A program made the translations under genes and the position numbers. Positions 32,255-44,443 of a stretch of 64,000 nucleotides of DNA are shown piece by piece (position 1 is the first letter of the stretch; each line of letters starts with the position of its first letter). The notes below the pieces were generated by a model, which was not told where the DNA came from, made no database searches, and worked only from the letters and a program-made list of their open reading frames with translations. The stretch comes from Datura wrightii (Eukaryota > Streptophyta > Magnoliopsida > Solanales > Solanaceae): assembly GCA_035772735.1 (NCBI GenBank), contig JASDFA010000010.1:97670001-97734000 (forward strand). Direction: 5' to 3'.

Positions 32255-33559
32255 TGTTACACCACGTAAGTCCCCATCTTTTATTCGATGTATTCGTACG
32301 TACATTGAGAGTTTTAGAGTGCAACGCATACGGAAAAAGGCTCGGGGAATTAACAGACAAGTATGGAATTGTGTGAGCAGGAGACTGACGCCCGAGGTAG
32401 GGCACCGCATCAAACCACACCCTGGGCACAAAGGCTGGCATGTCGCGCCTCTGCCTCAGCGCGATGGGCTGTGCATCATGCCCGTGTTTTGGTGTTACAA
32501 GCGGCGCGCGCGCCCTACCCTACCACCATCCTATTACTATATAAAGCCCCTCCTTGATGATTTAAATCATTCATCAACAGACCCTCGATCGAGAATAGAG
32601 AGAAAACGTAAATTTCATTGGATTTTTTTCAAATTACACCATCAAACTCCATCCAAATGCAAATTCACCTTGGATAACAAGTTCTAGGCCTACGGGAAGC
32701 ATCTCTACGGAGTTATTTCTTGAAAATTCGCTCGATGTACCAAAACCCCGCTGAGTAAAGGTTGTCGGAGTTACTTCAAATTGGGTCCTAAACGGTCACA
32801 GGCAATAGGTAAGCATTTCTCCCTTCTAACCTCTCGAGACATTGTGGGTTTTCGTCGAAACAGAGTTGAAATACGGTTATTATTATTATCAAAAGATATT
32901 GTTGTTTGCCAAATTTGGTATTGAAATTAGCCCTATTCTCTCAGTATAAGGACTGCAATTGAGTGGAACCGCTGGTTACAGGTTGAAACTAATCGGTTAG
33001 ACGAGAATCGACATCCAAGGTATGTTAATGCTTATTCCTTCGGTAAGTTATTCTTGTCGTATAATGATCCGACCCGTGTTTATGAATGTAAATAATGATC
33101 CCATATGTTGTATTAGTTGCTGCTTGTAGATAGTGATTCTATATGTTGTGGTTAGTGGCTAAAAGATGTGTTGAGAATAGATTACAGTATCCCTCATCGA
33201 GAAAGTGTATGTTAAGTGTGACTCACACTAGAAGTGTCATAATAACTCCCCTGTTCTTTTGTTCACTATATTAGTAGGATTCTGATGTGTTGCTGCCATT
33301 CCAAGGGCTTAGAAGCTTAGGGTTAGCCGTTAGGACTGATTTGGTAAGTTGGACAGCATAGGGCACAGAGCGGATCAGTTGGACACCTAAAGTGTCAGTA
33401 AAGCTCACCCAAGGGCCAATGGCGTACCTTGACGCCTCCAGTACCGAAACCTGATACGGTGGGTTATTCTTGAGTTGATGGCACCAGGGTTGCCTAAGGA
33501 ACTGACCGACAGCTGGCCATATGAATGGCCTATTATACCCCATAAGTTTCTTTCGTTTA
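32255..33559 (+). repeat. Gypsy LTR piece, first tandem copy (G3 family)
   Basis: It starts TGTTACACCACG, matching the LTR start at 63869. A GC-rich block (32390-32520) leads to TATATAAAG at 32538-32546. The sequence then repeats from about 33560 with a period near 1276 bp. Between 32213 and 32254 I see nothing recognisable. Reading frames through the GC block are chance. Confidence 0.7.
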
Positions 33560-35665
33560 ATCGATGCGTGCGTATGTCTGCTGAGAGTTCAGGGTATGAT
33601 GCATATGAATAAAGGTTCGGGGGATGAGTATAGAAACGTGGTATTGAGTGAGCAGGAGGCTGGGACCGGAGGCCAGCGCACTGGACACTGCGCCGCGCAG
33701 GTCATGCCAGCGCACTGGCCGGTGCATTGCGCCAAGTGGACTGGTGTTGTGGCCAGCGCGTTGCGCCACCCTACAACCTCCTGCATAACTATATAAGCCC
33801 TTCATGATTTGGACTAAGTTACTCTAATATTTCCCCCTCGGCAAAGAAAGAGAGTAAACATTGGTTTCATCCATTTCTCATCAAATTACGCCGCTAAACT
33901 CCATATAAATGCAAATTTATCTTGGATAATGAATTCTAACCCTACGAGGAATGTCCCTACGGAGTTATTTCTTGAAAATTTGCTCGGAGTACTGGAACTC
34001 TGCCAAGCAAAAATTATCGGAATCACTTCTAATTGGCTTCTATGCGACTACAAGTGATAGGTAAGCACTTCTACCTTCTGTAATCTCGAGAAATTGTAAG
34101 TTTTCGAATGAATTAAATGAAGTTGAATTATAGTTAAAGTTATTTAAAGGTATTTGTATTTGCCGAGTTATGGTATTAAAAATAGCCTTATTTTCTCAGT
34201 ATAAAGGCCGTAATTGAATGGAATTGCCGGCTATTGGTTGAAACTAATCAGATAAACGAGAATCGGCATTTGAGGTATGTAAGGCTGATCTCTTCGGAAA
34301 GTTATTCTTGTCCTATAATGGTACTACCTTTGTTCTTGAATAGAGATGACAATCCTATATATTGTAACTAGCTGTTGCTGGTAGATTATGATTATATATG
34401 TTGTGATTAGTTGTTGTCAGTAGATTATGATTATATAAATTGTGGTTAGCTTCTAAAGACGTTTTGAGAGTATATTGTTGTGTCCCTCGTCAGTAAAGAG
34501 TATGTCAAGTGTGACTCACACTAGGAGTGTCATAGGAACTCCTTTGTTCGTCTGTTTATAGTAGTAGTAGAATTTTGACATTTTTGTTGTTAAGCCAAGG
34601 CCTTAGAAGTTTATGGTTAGTTGTTTGGCTTGATTTGGTATGTTGGATAGCATAGGGAATAGTCGGGAAATATACCTTTTAGTTTGATGCTTGTATTATC
34701 AGTGAAGCTCGCCTAGAGGCCGATGGCGTACCATGACGCCTCCAAGTCCAGAAGTTGGATAGGATGGTCTTACCCTAGAGTCAACAGCGTCAGAGTTGCC
34801 TAATAAATTGAGTAACAGCCTACCATATAGTTGGCTACCATCAGTGACCGTGTAGCTCCTTTTAACTTAAAGTTGGTCGTATCGGCTACTTAGGAAACCA
34901 CCCTAGCTGCCAATAGTCTAATGGACTATGTGATGTCCTAAGTAAGTATATTAGTAGCCATTATACATGGGGATAAAGCCTCTGGCTATTCATATGGATG
35001 CCCAAGTACATGTAGTCTAGAAGGGTTAAGTCTAAGTATACCTGCCTATGGGGCTACGGATTACTCACAGGAGCTATATGTTGTTAGGAAAGACCAGATT
35101 GATGCCAATGAACTAGAACCTCAGTAGTACGTAAAGGCTATCCTTCGGCAAGTTACGTTCCTCGTAAATTTAATACGACCTGTATACCTATAGTACTCTA
35201 GAGTAACCCTATTGTGGTCTGCTGCTACAAGTAGAATTGAGACAAAATCAATGACATAGTAACCCTCGTTAGAAATAACCCTAGTAGCTTGGTCTCGGCA
35301 TATGATGTTTGGGTTGTTGGATGTTTTGTTGCCTATGGGGCTATGCTCATAGGAGCAATATAATGTTTGAAGGGATCGAGCAATATAGTCACCTCCACAC
35401 TCCTCTATGCCATAGTGGCATCATGACCATCAAACGAGCGAAGGCTCGGGGTCCAATTACAGGAGCCCAGAAGGCTCAGACACAGACACAGCTATAGGAG
35501 CCCAGATGGCTCATATTCAATTACTGGAGCTGAGATGACTTAGATTCAGTTACAGTTATAGTTACTTGCGGGCAATAGGGGTATATAAATTGATTGGCAC
35601 CTACTGAGACTTATGGGAACCCAGGTAGGCTATCTCTGTGTTGATTGTACCTTCCAGGCTTATGG
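33560..35665 (+). repeat. Gypsy LTR piece, second tandem copy, extends further
   Basis: It matches the first copy from near its start (GC block 33670-33770, TATATAAG 33790-33797, CGGAGTTATTTCTTGAAAAT near 33960) and continues into the LTR middle. There, repeats of GGAGCCCAGATGGCTCA occur at about 35460-35530. No gene. Confidence 0.7.
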
Positions 35666-37035
35666 GGTCCAGGTTAGAAAGTGATTAAGACCCCTAGTGT
35701 TTAAATAAGTCACCTAGACCCTCACAGCAATAAATCAGGAGGGTAGGTAAGATTGCTAGCAGCACCCAAGTGCAGGTGAGAATCCATAAGAAGTAAATTC
35801 CCAGCAATAGTAGAGTTTAAGTTAAAAATAGACTAACACCATAGCGGCATATGGATGGCGGTAGCGGATACGTGAAGAATAATGGCTATGGCCCCTAGCT
35901 TGTAATGTTGAAGGATAGAGAGATTATATGAGGGGAACTGGCCCGAGTATGTGTTAGGACGATATAAGGTGGTAGATTTGGCCAGTAATATCCTGGCCAA
36001 TATGGCGCATGGGGAGCGAACCCTTGATTTCGGCCTATAGAAGTAAGGGCCAGACATGAATATCTAACTCGAGAAGAGAACAGGACCACCTCTAGGTGGC
36101 AATGGGCTGATAGAGTTTGGAATTGCCGTTGAATGTCAATAAATAAGTGTCAGGCTGACATTTAAAGGATAGTGAGATTATAACCTAGAGTACCGCAATA
36201 TCACCTGTAATTGTGGAGGTGAAGAACGACAATATGAAGGCCCCAGCCTAGTACAGATAATAGGGGCAAGGCTTAGCAGGAGAAGTCTTTCACCTTGAGA
36301 TAATAGGGGATAGATTCTTGAAATTCAGAGATCAACTCTACGTTCCAGATGTGGCAGGACTTCGCCAGTAAATTATGACAGAAGTACATTATTCTTTTCA
36401 TCCGTGTTCGATAGAAATATACCATGATATAAAAGAGAATTATTGGTGGCATGGAAAGAGGAAAGGTATCACTAAGGTGTAGCGCAGTATCCCAATTGCC
36501 AGCAGGTAGACATTGAACATTAGAAATCTGGTGAGCTAACTCAGGAGATAGTCGTGCCAATATGGAAGTGGGAAACAATCAATAAACCTTGTCACAAGTT
36601 CACCGCGTACTCGATGTAACTTGGCTCCGTTGGAGTCATTGTTGATAAATTGACAGAATTAGCTCATCTCTTGTTAGTCAAGGCTGTGTTAGATAAAAAT
36701 TATATAAGATGATACATTGAGGAGATAGTCTGACTGCATAGTATCCAAATGTTTAACGTCTCTGATAGAGAGGCCTAGTTTATAGCTAGATTTTGGAAGT
36801 CATCTCAGAGGAGTTTGGGAACATAGGTTATTTTGAGTACATCTTTTTGTCCTCAGATGGATGGCCAAGCAGAGTGCACGATTCAGACACCCGAAGGTAT
36901 GTTATAGGCGTGTGCGCTAGACTTCAGGGTAAGTTGGGACAGACACCTACCTTTTATTGAGGTTGCATAACAACAGTTACAAGTTTACCATTAAGATGGT
37001 GCCTTATGAAGCTTTATATGAGTTGAAATGTAAGT
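35666..37035 (+). pseudogene. Degenerate gypsy internal fragment with integrase
   Basis: From about 36330 the plus strand shows integrase core remnants, including VDKLTELAHLLLVKAV and PQMDGQAECTIQT, with many stops. The part 35680-36070 matches 59420-59815, internal sequence of another copy. It sits between two copies of the same LTR middle (35190-35665 and 37036-37690), so it is a rearranged chimera. Confidence 0.65.
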
Positions 37036-37767
37036 TACTCCACAGTAACCCTATTGTGATCAGCTACTACAAGGAGAATTGAGACGACATCGATGACATA
37101 GTAACCCTAGTCAGAATTAACCTTAGTAGCTTGGTCACTGCATACGATGTTTGGGTTGTTGGATGTTTTGTTACCTATGGGGATAGGCTCAAAGGAGCAA
37201 TATAATGTTCGAAGGGATCGAATTAAGGCCGTGAGGGCCGTGTTGAGATATCCATATGCTCATAGGAGCCATATAATGTCCGAAGGGACCAGATTGAGGT
37301 CGTGAGGGCTGTATTGAGATACCCATATGCTCATAGGAGCGATATGATGTATGAAGGGACCAGATTGAGGTCGTGAGGACCGTATTGAGGTCTAGTCACC
37401 TCCAGACTCCTCTATGTTGCAGTGGCATCATGACCCTCAGACGAGCAAAGGCTCAAGGTCCGCTAGAGGAGCCCAGACGACTCAGACATAGCCATAGCTA
37501 CAGGAGCCCAGATGGCTCATATTCGGTTACAGGAGCCCAGATGGCTCAGATTCAGTTACAGTTATAGTTACTTGTAGGGCAATAGGGGTATATAGATTGA
37601 TTGGCACCTACTGAGACTTATGGGAGCCCAGGGGTAGGTTATCTCTATGTTGATTGTACCTTGCAGGCTTGTAGGGGCCAAGTTAGGTTCTTCTTTGTAT
37701 ACTTAACTTTTAGCTATAGCTTATGAATGTATAGTTGTACAGCTTCAGCTCATATTCGTGTAGTGAG
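37036..37767 (+). repeat. Gypsy LTR middle, left of A3
   Basis: It repeats 35190-35665 (AGTAACCCTATTGTG..., then the GGAGCCCAGATGGCTCA array) and continues across A3 into 43737-44443. Confidence 0.65.
37181..37393. repeat. 71-bp tandem repeat, three units
   Basis: The unit contains ATGCTCATAGGAGC, ATGTCCGAAGGGACC and GAGGTCGTGAGGGC. Phrase starts at 37252 and 37323 are 71 bp apart, and an earlier diverged unit begins near 37181. It lies within a gypsy LTR. Confidence 0.75.
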
Positions 37768-39201
37768 TGCTCGGTGCTTTGGTAGGGGTTAGAAACCGAC
37801 ACGCAAGTGCACGTGGTCAAACAAGTAATAAAGTGGCTAAGTAAGCCAAGTATCGATCCAAGGAGACTCTGGATAAGTAAAATTGCTTAAGTATACTATA
37901 TTCTAGTTTACTTCTAATTATGTTGACAACAATGTAACCAAAAGTTAAATAATTTTGTTCATAAACTATATACTAAAACTATTAACAAATATTTACTTGA
38001 ATTGAAACTATGGATAAGAGCATGCCAAGGTTAAGAACAAGTAATGAATTCGATAGTAATCATAATTCGGTTATTCTTCTCTTCATGTTGCTAGCCAAGA
38101 ACATTAGCCTAGAGATTAAAACTCTCGTATTTAATCTCACTTTCGAATCATAAACCATTCGTCTACATTTCTGTGATCAAATGCAATTTATGACCTAACA
38201 ATACAATTCCGGTTCCTAAATTGACTAATACGGCTTTCAAGTATATTTCTATCAGGAAAGCACATCAAAACCCAATTTTCCCAAATCAAGTTAAGAACAA
38301 TACCCTATTAATTCACAACTTTCCAATTTCTTGCTCTCTCGAGTGAAATTGGACTTTTTAGATGTACATTAATGTTGGCCACACACTAATGCAGTAAGAA
38401 CAAGAATTAATAGAACAACATGAAAGAAGAAGATGAAAAACCATATAATTCACAATCAAAATTCAATACACATGTTCAAAACCTTAGCAAGGAAGAGAAT
38501 TAGCTACTCATTTGTGGATTGATCATCCTCAAATGAGTGTAAATCATACGTACAATTGATTGAAAGAAGAAAGAAAGAGAGAAAAACCCTTAGCTTTTTC
38601 GTCCCTCAACTGCTCCTAACCCACGTCCTTGCTCCACCAAGTCTTAATTATGAAAAATAAACCTAAGTGTGCTATTTATATTAGTAGGAATCTTTCCCGG
38701 ATTAACAAGCAACGTGTCACGGAGTGCATCGCGGAGCACGGCCTCCGTGACACGCTACGAATGCGGAGGCTCTCTGGAAAATCACCCGAAATCGGCCCAG
38801 GCAGCACCTTGCCGCGTTGGCAACGTGTCACGCTGCCTGGGCAGCGCGTTGTAGCCCCATGGTTGCGGAGTCCACCTGCCGTGGCACGTTGCCAACGCGC
38901 AGGTGGGCTGTTTTGAGCGGCCTGCCTGTCGTGGCACCTTGTCGACGCGCCGGTGGGCTGTTTTGTGCCTCTTCCTTGCTGACGTTCGCGTGTTAATTCC
39001 GTTTCCAAGCTTCTACTTCACCAACTCATGGATTAGTTACTCAAACATCACCAAAACCTACAAAACAAAGGCTAATCATGTTGGTTAGAACATATCTCCA
39101 CATTATATAAAATTACATGAAAATGTATACAATAACTTAGATAAACAAGACTAATTGAAGTAATAAAGAGTATCTCGGGCATATATTTTTGCACGTTATC
39201 A
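37768..39201 (-). repeat. A3 3' LTR
   Basis: TGATAACGTGC...CGAGCA on the minus strand. The 40-bp dyad (38714-38753) and TATAAATAG (complement at 38672-38680) match the A-family U3 layout. Frames at 38629-39008 are chance readings of the GC block. Confidence 0.9.
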
Positions 39202-39203
39202 CA

Positions 39204-40862
39204 ACCCCACACTTAAAGCCTTGTTCGTCCTTGAACAACCTTTTACATATCATGCAAATGGAGACTCCTACATAACTAATTTAGCAAGATAATTCAGGTT
39301 ATGGCTATAATGATTACGTAAGATACAAGCTAAAAATAGAGCATGCCTGATTTGATCATTGAAATGAAGTACAACCATGTTAAGACTTCTTAACCTCAAG
39401 AATCGACTCTCACTTTTAGCAAACTCATGCAAATCATCTGATTAAGAAATACCACATGAAATATATCCTTCTTTCAACATGTGCCCCTCACGGAAAGAGA
39501 GTTACCCAATCACACGCAAAAACAATTTTTTACATCACAACATGTGTGGGTACATGAATAGAATTACGCTCACTCTCACAAAGAATTCACATGCATTATG
39601 TAATGACCCATAAGCTTGCCCTTAATGTTTTATTCCACTAATATAAGGATGTGTGAATGTAAGATCAAGTAGGACTTTTTAGGTTGTAATGTAACTCAGG
39701 TGCGGGTAGGTACTATTATGATCAGTAATAGTGACTATCTTTCCTAAGCGCTTTTAATACATCACGCTTTCATTACAAACTTCTCTTCCCTCACTTCACC
39801 TTTTTTCTCCTTTTAGTTTTCTTTATCCTCTTTTGTTCCCCCATTTCTTTCGACACTTTTAGCTTATTAGTAAGGAGTACTTAAGCAATATGTTTCATTC
39901 ATTCCTTTTCTTACTCCCTACTAATAACCAACCATTTTCACACAAATGCACCTTTTTCCTTTTCTCAACTATTTACAACTTGCTATTTTTCCTTCTTTTC
40001 CATTCTTCTCACTCCTTTAACCTTTCGGATTTTTCCTTTAAGCGCTTCGGAGCTTTGGTTCAATTGCAAGGCTAATGAAAGAAAAAGGATTAAGCTTATG
40101 TTGCAGCTGTCAAAGAATAGGCTCAAGGCTCAATGGGGTTAACTAGGATTAATTTTTCAAGGTAGGTATAATGAGGGATAAAAAGTTGGTTCATTCAAAG
40201 AAATGCCTATATCATTTCCTCCAATTCACATCCTTCATTTCGTTTTATAAACACACCAGGCAAGTTCTAGACAATCCACAATAGCACGGAATACTCAAAA
40301 ACCTTACACTCATGGCACATGCTCAAATTAAGACACAATCAGTAGACTCTTACTCAGCTAATCACAAGAATTCAGAATTAAGCTTCCATCATATTGAGTC
40401 AAATTCAAGAGCCTAAGTGTCTCAAGCAAAGTTATACACTTGCATGCTTCAACACTGAACATACTTGCATCTTACAATCACGTATAGGACATAACAAGAA
40501 CATCAAGCACCAATTAGTTATGGTTTCAAAAACCATCCTACTGACTAATTTTCCTCAAGATGGTCGTCATACATCCATCGTCGGAAACAGTCCCTAACTA
40601 TGACTAAAAACACTATATACAGACAAAGGAAAGAAAGAAAAAGAAAAAGAAAAAAAAAATTTATTCTCCGGTTTAAAGACCCCCCGTCGGAAAAGAACCG
40701 AAAAGAAAAACCAACGGGTGATGAAGTCATGCTTAATCCACAAAAATTTTTCAATTTTTTCAAATTTTCTCACCAACTTTTGCACAAGCATTACATTCAC
40801 CAAAATCGTTAAGCACAGAAAATTCTGAAGTTTCCCTTGAAATTTCCCTCACCCCACACTTA
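39204..40862 (-). other. A3 3' noncoding region bounded by the 12-mer
   Basis: TAAGTGTGGGGT (minus) lies at 40862-40851 and again at 39215-39204 beside the LTR. In between are blocks shared with A1 and A2, including GGGCAAGCTTATGGGTCA (near 39605-39625) and the GACGACC...-type block near 40555-40585. Several chance frames, no gene. Confidence 0.7.
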
Positions 40863-41140
40863 AATCATGTTATGTCCTCATAGCATCAAATTAAAATTTA
40901 CAAAGGGTGAGAAATACTCCCTGAGGCCTTTAGGCTTAGCTAACAGCATGCGTTTCTTCGACTTTGCACAAGTGGGTGGTCAACCCCACACTTTTTCTAT
41001 TCCATGCTTGTTAGCTTCCTCCTCCACGGGTACTCAGACTTCCCCTCCATCTGCGCTTAACTTTCCACCAAAACAACACAAGATGAAAATAAACAAAAAT
41101 TAACTCAATTGCAAGAAATTAAAATGGTACCTGTGGTACC

Positions 41141-41188
41141 CTTGGGTTTCCTCCCAAGCAGCGCCTAATTTTACGTCGCGGCACGACG
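41141..41188 (-). other. A3 two-hairpin RNA element after ORF stop
   Basis: On the minus strand CGTCG-TGCCG-CGACG (41188-41174) is followed by CTTGGG-AGGAAA-CCCAAG (41158-41141). It starts about 10 nt after the ORF stop, as in A1 and A2, although the ORF is unrelated. Confidence 0.78.
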
Positions 41189-41197
41189 TACCAAGTT

Positions 41198-42144
41198 TCA
41201 CCACTTTTTCCTCCACCTTGAGGATATGAATCTCACCCCTAATTTCTTTTCTAATTTCCTCTTATGCTCTAGGGGTGGTGGTGAAAAATTGTAAGGACCA
41301 AGCAGTAGATGTTTTCTTTTGAACCTATTGGCCCCTATGTAAGCAAAGTCATTTTGTCTCTCTGAGTTAGCAAATTTCAGAATATATGGGGCTTGGTCCT
41401 CCTCTAGACATTTCTCTATAAACTTGGAAGACTCTATTTCTATGTTGTCAACCAAACTTAACGTCGAAAAATGCGTAGAGTGTGGTCCAATACACCTCAA
41501 CTCTGAAATTGCTTTGTGCTTGACTTCCTTACTTGTGTACACCTTTTCAACATCGACATCTATTTCTCCATTAAGGTCAAATGGGAGATATTCTTTTTCT
41601 TCTTCCATGAATGGAATTTCTATAGGTATGAGCCTATCACGGAGACACTCAAGAGATTCTAATTGTGGGGCTTCATCCAAAAATTCACCCTTGTATTCCT
41701 CTTGTAGTTCCTCTTGAATATCGGCTAAAACTGTCACCTGCAAATTATCACAAGCTTCAGCCTCAGCACACATCTCTGTGAGTTTGACGCTCATCCTACT
41801 TACAACCTCTGCATTCTCCTTTTGCTGAATTATCAATTCTGCCACCGACTCCTTCATTGCTTCTGATTGCTCCAGGAGTTGTTTCATCATGTCCTCTATT
41901 TGAACTTGGCGTCCCAAGTCCTCATTTTCAACATGCCTATATTCAGCAAAAACAACAAAAGGATCATAGTAGGGGCTTGAGGGAGGGAAATATGCCTTTG
42001 GACAATCACCCCAATGGCCATATTGACACCCACATATATTTCACGTGTTACCGTTTTGCCACAAGTGGGGTCCTCCACAATTCATGCAAGATTCGCCGAA
42101 ATATGCGTATCCACCATTTATATTCCAAGATGTCATGTCAATGA
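41198..42144 (-). pseudogene. A3 Cys-rich ORF of unknown function (one stop)
   Basis: From ATG 42144 the frame gives a Cys/His-rich start (ESCMNCGGPHLW, then ICGCQYGHWGDCP, zinc-knuckle-like), interrupted by TGA near 42049. It is then open to 41198, with 239 aa from the internal ATG 41917. A helical, Glu/Gln-rich segment (MMKQLLEQSEAMKESVAELI) follows, then acidic text and a basic end (HKRKLEKKLG, RWRKKW). I do not recognise a family. Its place right after the PBS and before the hairpins is that of gag in A1/A2, so it may be a highly diverged or substitute nucleic-acid-binding protein. Confidence 0.6.
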
Positions 42145-42280
42145 GGGTATCCGAAAGAGAGAAAAATTAAAATGAACAAAGAATTAAAACAAATACTAAG
42201 ATCAAGTTGTCAACACTTAAGAAAATAAAACAAAAATACAGTAAATTTACACTTAACACAATTTCACAAATCGCCTAGCC

Positions 42281-42298
42281 TCCCCGGCAACGGCGCCA
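42281..42298 (-). promoter_or_regulatory. A3 primer binding site (tRNA-Asp)
   Basis: TGGCGCCGTTGCCGGGGA on the minus strand is a full 18-nt match to the plant tRNA-Asp 3' end, 6 bp from the LTR. Confidence 0.92.
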
Positions 42299-42304
42299 AA
42301 AACT

Positions 42305-43736
42305 TGTTCGGTGCTTTGGTAGGGGTTAAAAACCGACACGCAAGTGCACGTGGTCAAACAAGTAATAAAGTGGCTAAGTAAGCCAAGTATCGATCCAAGG
42401 AGACTCTGGATAAGTAAAATTGCTTAAGTATACTATATTCTAGTTTACTTCTAATTATGTTGACAACAATGTAACCAAAAGTTAAATAATTTTGTTTATA
42501 AACTATATACTAAAACTATTAACAAATATTTACTTGAATTGAAACTATGGATAAGAGCATGCCAAGGTTAAGAACAAGTAATGAATTCGATAGTAATCAT
42601 AATTCGGTTATTCTTCTCTTCATGTTGCTAGCCAAGAACATTAGCCTAGAGATTAAAACTCTCGTATTTAATCTCACTTTAGAATCATAAACCATTCGTC
42701 TACATTTCTGTGATCAAATGCAATTTATGACCTAGCAATACAATTTCGGTTCCTAAATTGACTAATACGGCTTTCAAGTATATTTCTATCAGGAAAGCAC
42801 ATCAAAACCCAATTTTCCCAAATCAAGTTAAGAACAATACCCTATTAATTCACAACTTTCCAATTTCTTGCTCTCTCGAGTGAAATTGGACTTTTTAGAT
42901 GTACATTAATGTTGGCCACACACTAATGCAGTAAGAACAAGAATTAATAGAACAACATGAAAGAAGAAGATGAAAAACCATATAATTCACAATCTAAATT
43001 CAATACACATGTTCAAAACCTTATCAAGGAAGAGAATTAGCCACTCATTTGTGGATTGATCATCCTCAAATGAGTGTAAATCATACATACAATTGATTGA
43101 AAGAAGAAAGAAAGAGAGAAAAACCCTTAGCTTTTTCGTCCCTCAACTGCTCCTAACCCACGTCCTTGCTCCACCAAGTCTTAATTATGAAAAATAAACC
43201 TAAGTGTGCTATTTATATTAGTAGGAATCTTTCCTGGATTAACAAGCAACGTGTCACGGAGTGCATCACGGAGCACGGCCTCCGTGACACGCTACGAACG
43301 TGGAGGCTCTCTGGAATCACCCGAAATCGGCCCAGGCAGCACCTTGCCGCGTTGGCAACGTGTCACGCTGCCTGGGCAGCGCATTGTAGCCCCATGGTCG
43401 AGGAGTCCACCTGCCGTGGAACGTTGCCAATGCGCAGGTGGGCTGTTTTGAGCGGCCTGCCTGCCGTGGCACCTTGTCGACGCACCAGTGGGATGTTTTG
43501 TGCCTCTTCCTTGCTGGCGTTCGCGTGTTAATTCCGTTTCCAAGCTTCTACTTCACCAACTCATGGATTAGTTACTCAAACATCATCAAAACCTACAAAA
43601 CAAAGGCTAATCATGTTGGTTAGCACATATCTCCACATTATATAAAATTACATGAAAATGTATACAATAACTTAGATAAACAAGACTAATTGAAGTAATA
43701 AAGAGTATCTCGGGCATATATTTTTGCACGTTATCA
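42305..43736 (-). repeat. A3 5' LTR
   Basis: Near-identical to 37768-39201. The dyad is at 43251-43290 and the TATA complement at 43209-43217. This LTR would drive transcription of A3. Confidence 0.9.
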
Positions 43737-44443
43737 GTGAGTTACTAGATGTACGTTATGGATAAGAAAGCTTACAGGTTATCTTTTGCCCCTTCTTGCT
43801 ACTTACTTTCAGTCTTTATCAGCTTCTATTTTGCTTTTCACTACTGCCTTACATATTCAGTACATATCATACTGACGCCCAATTGTGGGGCGCTGCATAC
43901 TTGCATGTAGGTTTAGACAGATAGGTTTTAGGACCCCCATTATCAGCTATTCGGAGTAGCAGAGTTGGTTAGATCCTTTCATTCGGAGTTTCCAGGTAGT
44001 GGGAGTTTTCTCTTTTGTTGTACAGTTTTGGGTAGGTCGGGCCCTGTCCCGAACATTATTCTGCTCTTACAGGGTTGTAGACTACAGTATTCAGTTAGTT
44101 AGTTATTGTTGGCCATGTGGGGTCCATGTAGGTTTTATTTTATGCGCTGTCCGTGTGGGGCCTAGTTTAGCTGCTTGTTTATTGTTCCTATCATAACTAG
44201 ACAGCATGGTGGTCTTATTGGCTCGCATAGAATACCTTTGTTATGTTGGTTGGTTTAGTTGTCTTCCTTTACAGGTGTTGTGTGGCCTTGTCAGCCCGAG
44301 GATGTGTTTATAGCTGAGATATAGCAGTTTGTTTTCTTGATCTTGAGTTGTTGGTAGTCAAAGTTGCCTACGCCCAGCCAGGTCAGCCCAGATCCTAGTG
44401 TAGTAGTAGGTGCCAGTCATGCCTCCCAAGGTAGGGCGTGACA
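43737..44443 (+). repeat. Gypsy LTR right end, after A3
   Basis: It continues 37036-37767 and closes with GGTGCCAGTCATGCCTCCCA and GGGCGTGACA at 44443, the end signature of this LTR family. No PBS follows; the next bases match the LTR middle again. Confidence 0.65.

Larger units (their letters stand above)
37768..43736 (-). mobile_element. A3: Athila-like element with a different ORF
   Basis: LTRs at 37768-39201 and 42305-43736 (1434 and 1432 bp, differing by roughly two dozen bases by eye) are flanked by GTGAG at 37763-37767 and 43737-43741. The internal 3.1 kb has a perfect tRNA-Asp PBS, a Cys-rich ORF, the two hairpins, TAAGTGTGGGGT twice and the conserved 3' noncoding region. It has no gag, protease, ORF2 or pol, so it is fully dependent on other elements. 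Confidence 0.92.

Noticed and set aside
37181..37393. CRISPR-like array
   Set aside because: Repeats are tandem without unique spacers, in plant LTR DNA.
40600..40812. Lys/Arg-rich small frame as a gene
   Set aside because: Product of an A/G-rich simple repeat in the A3 noncoding region.
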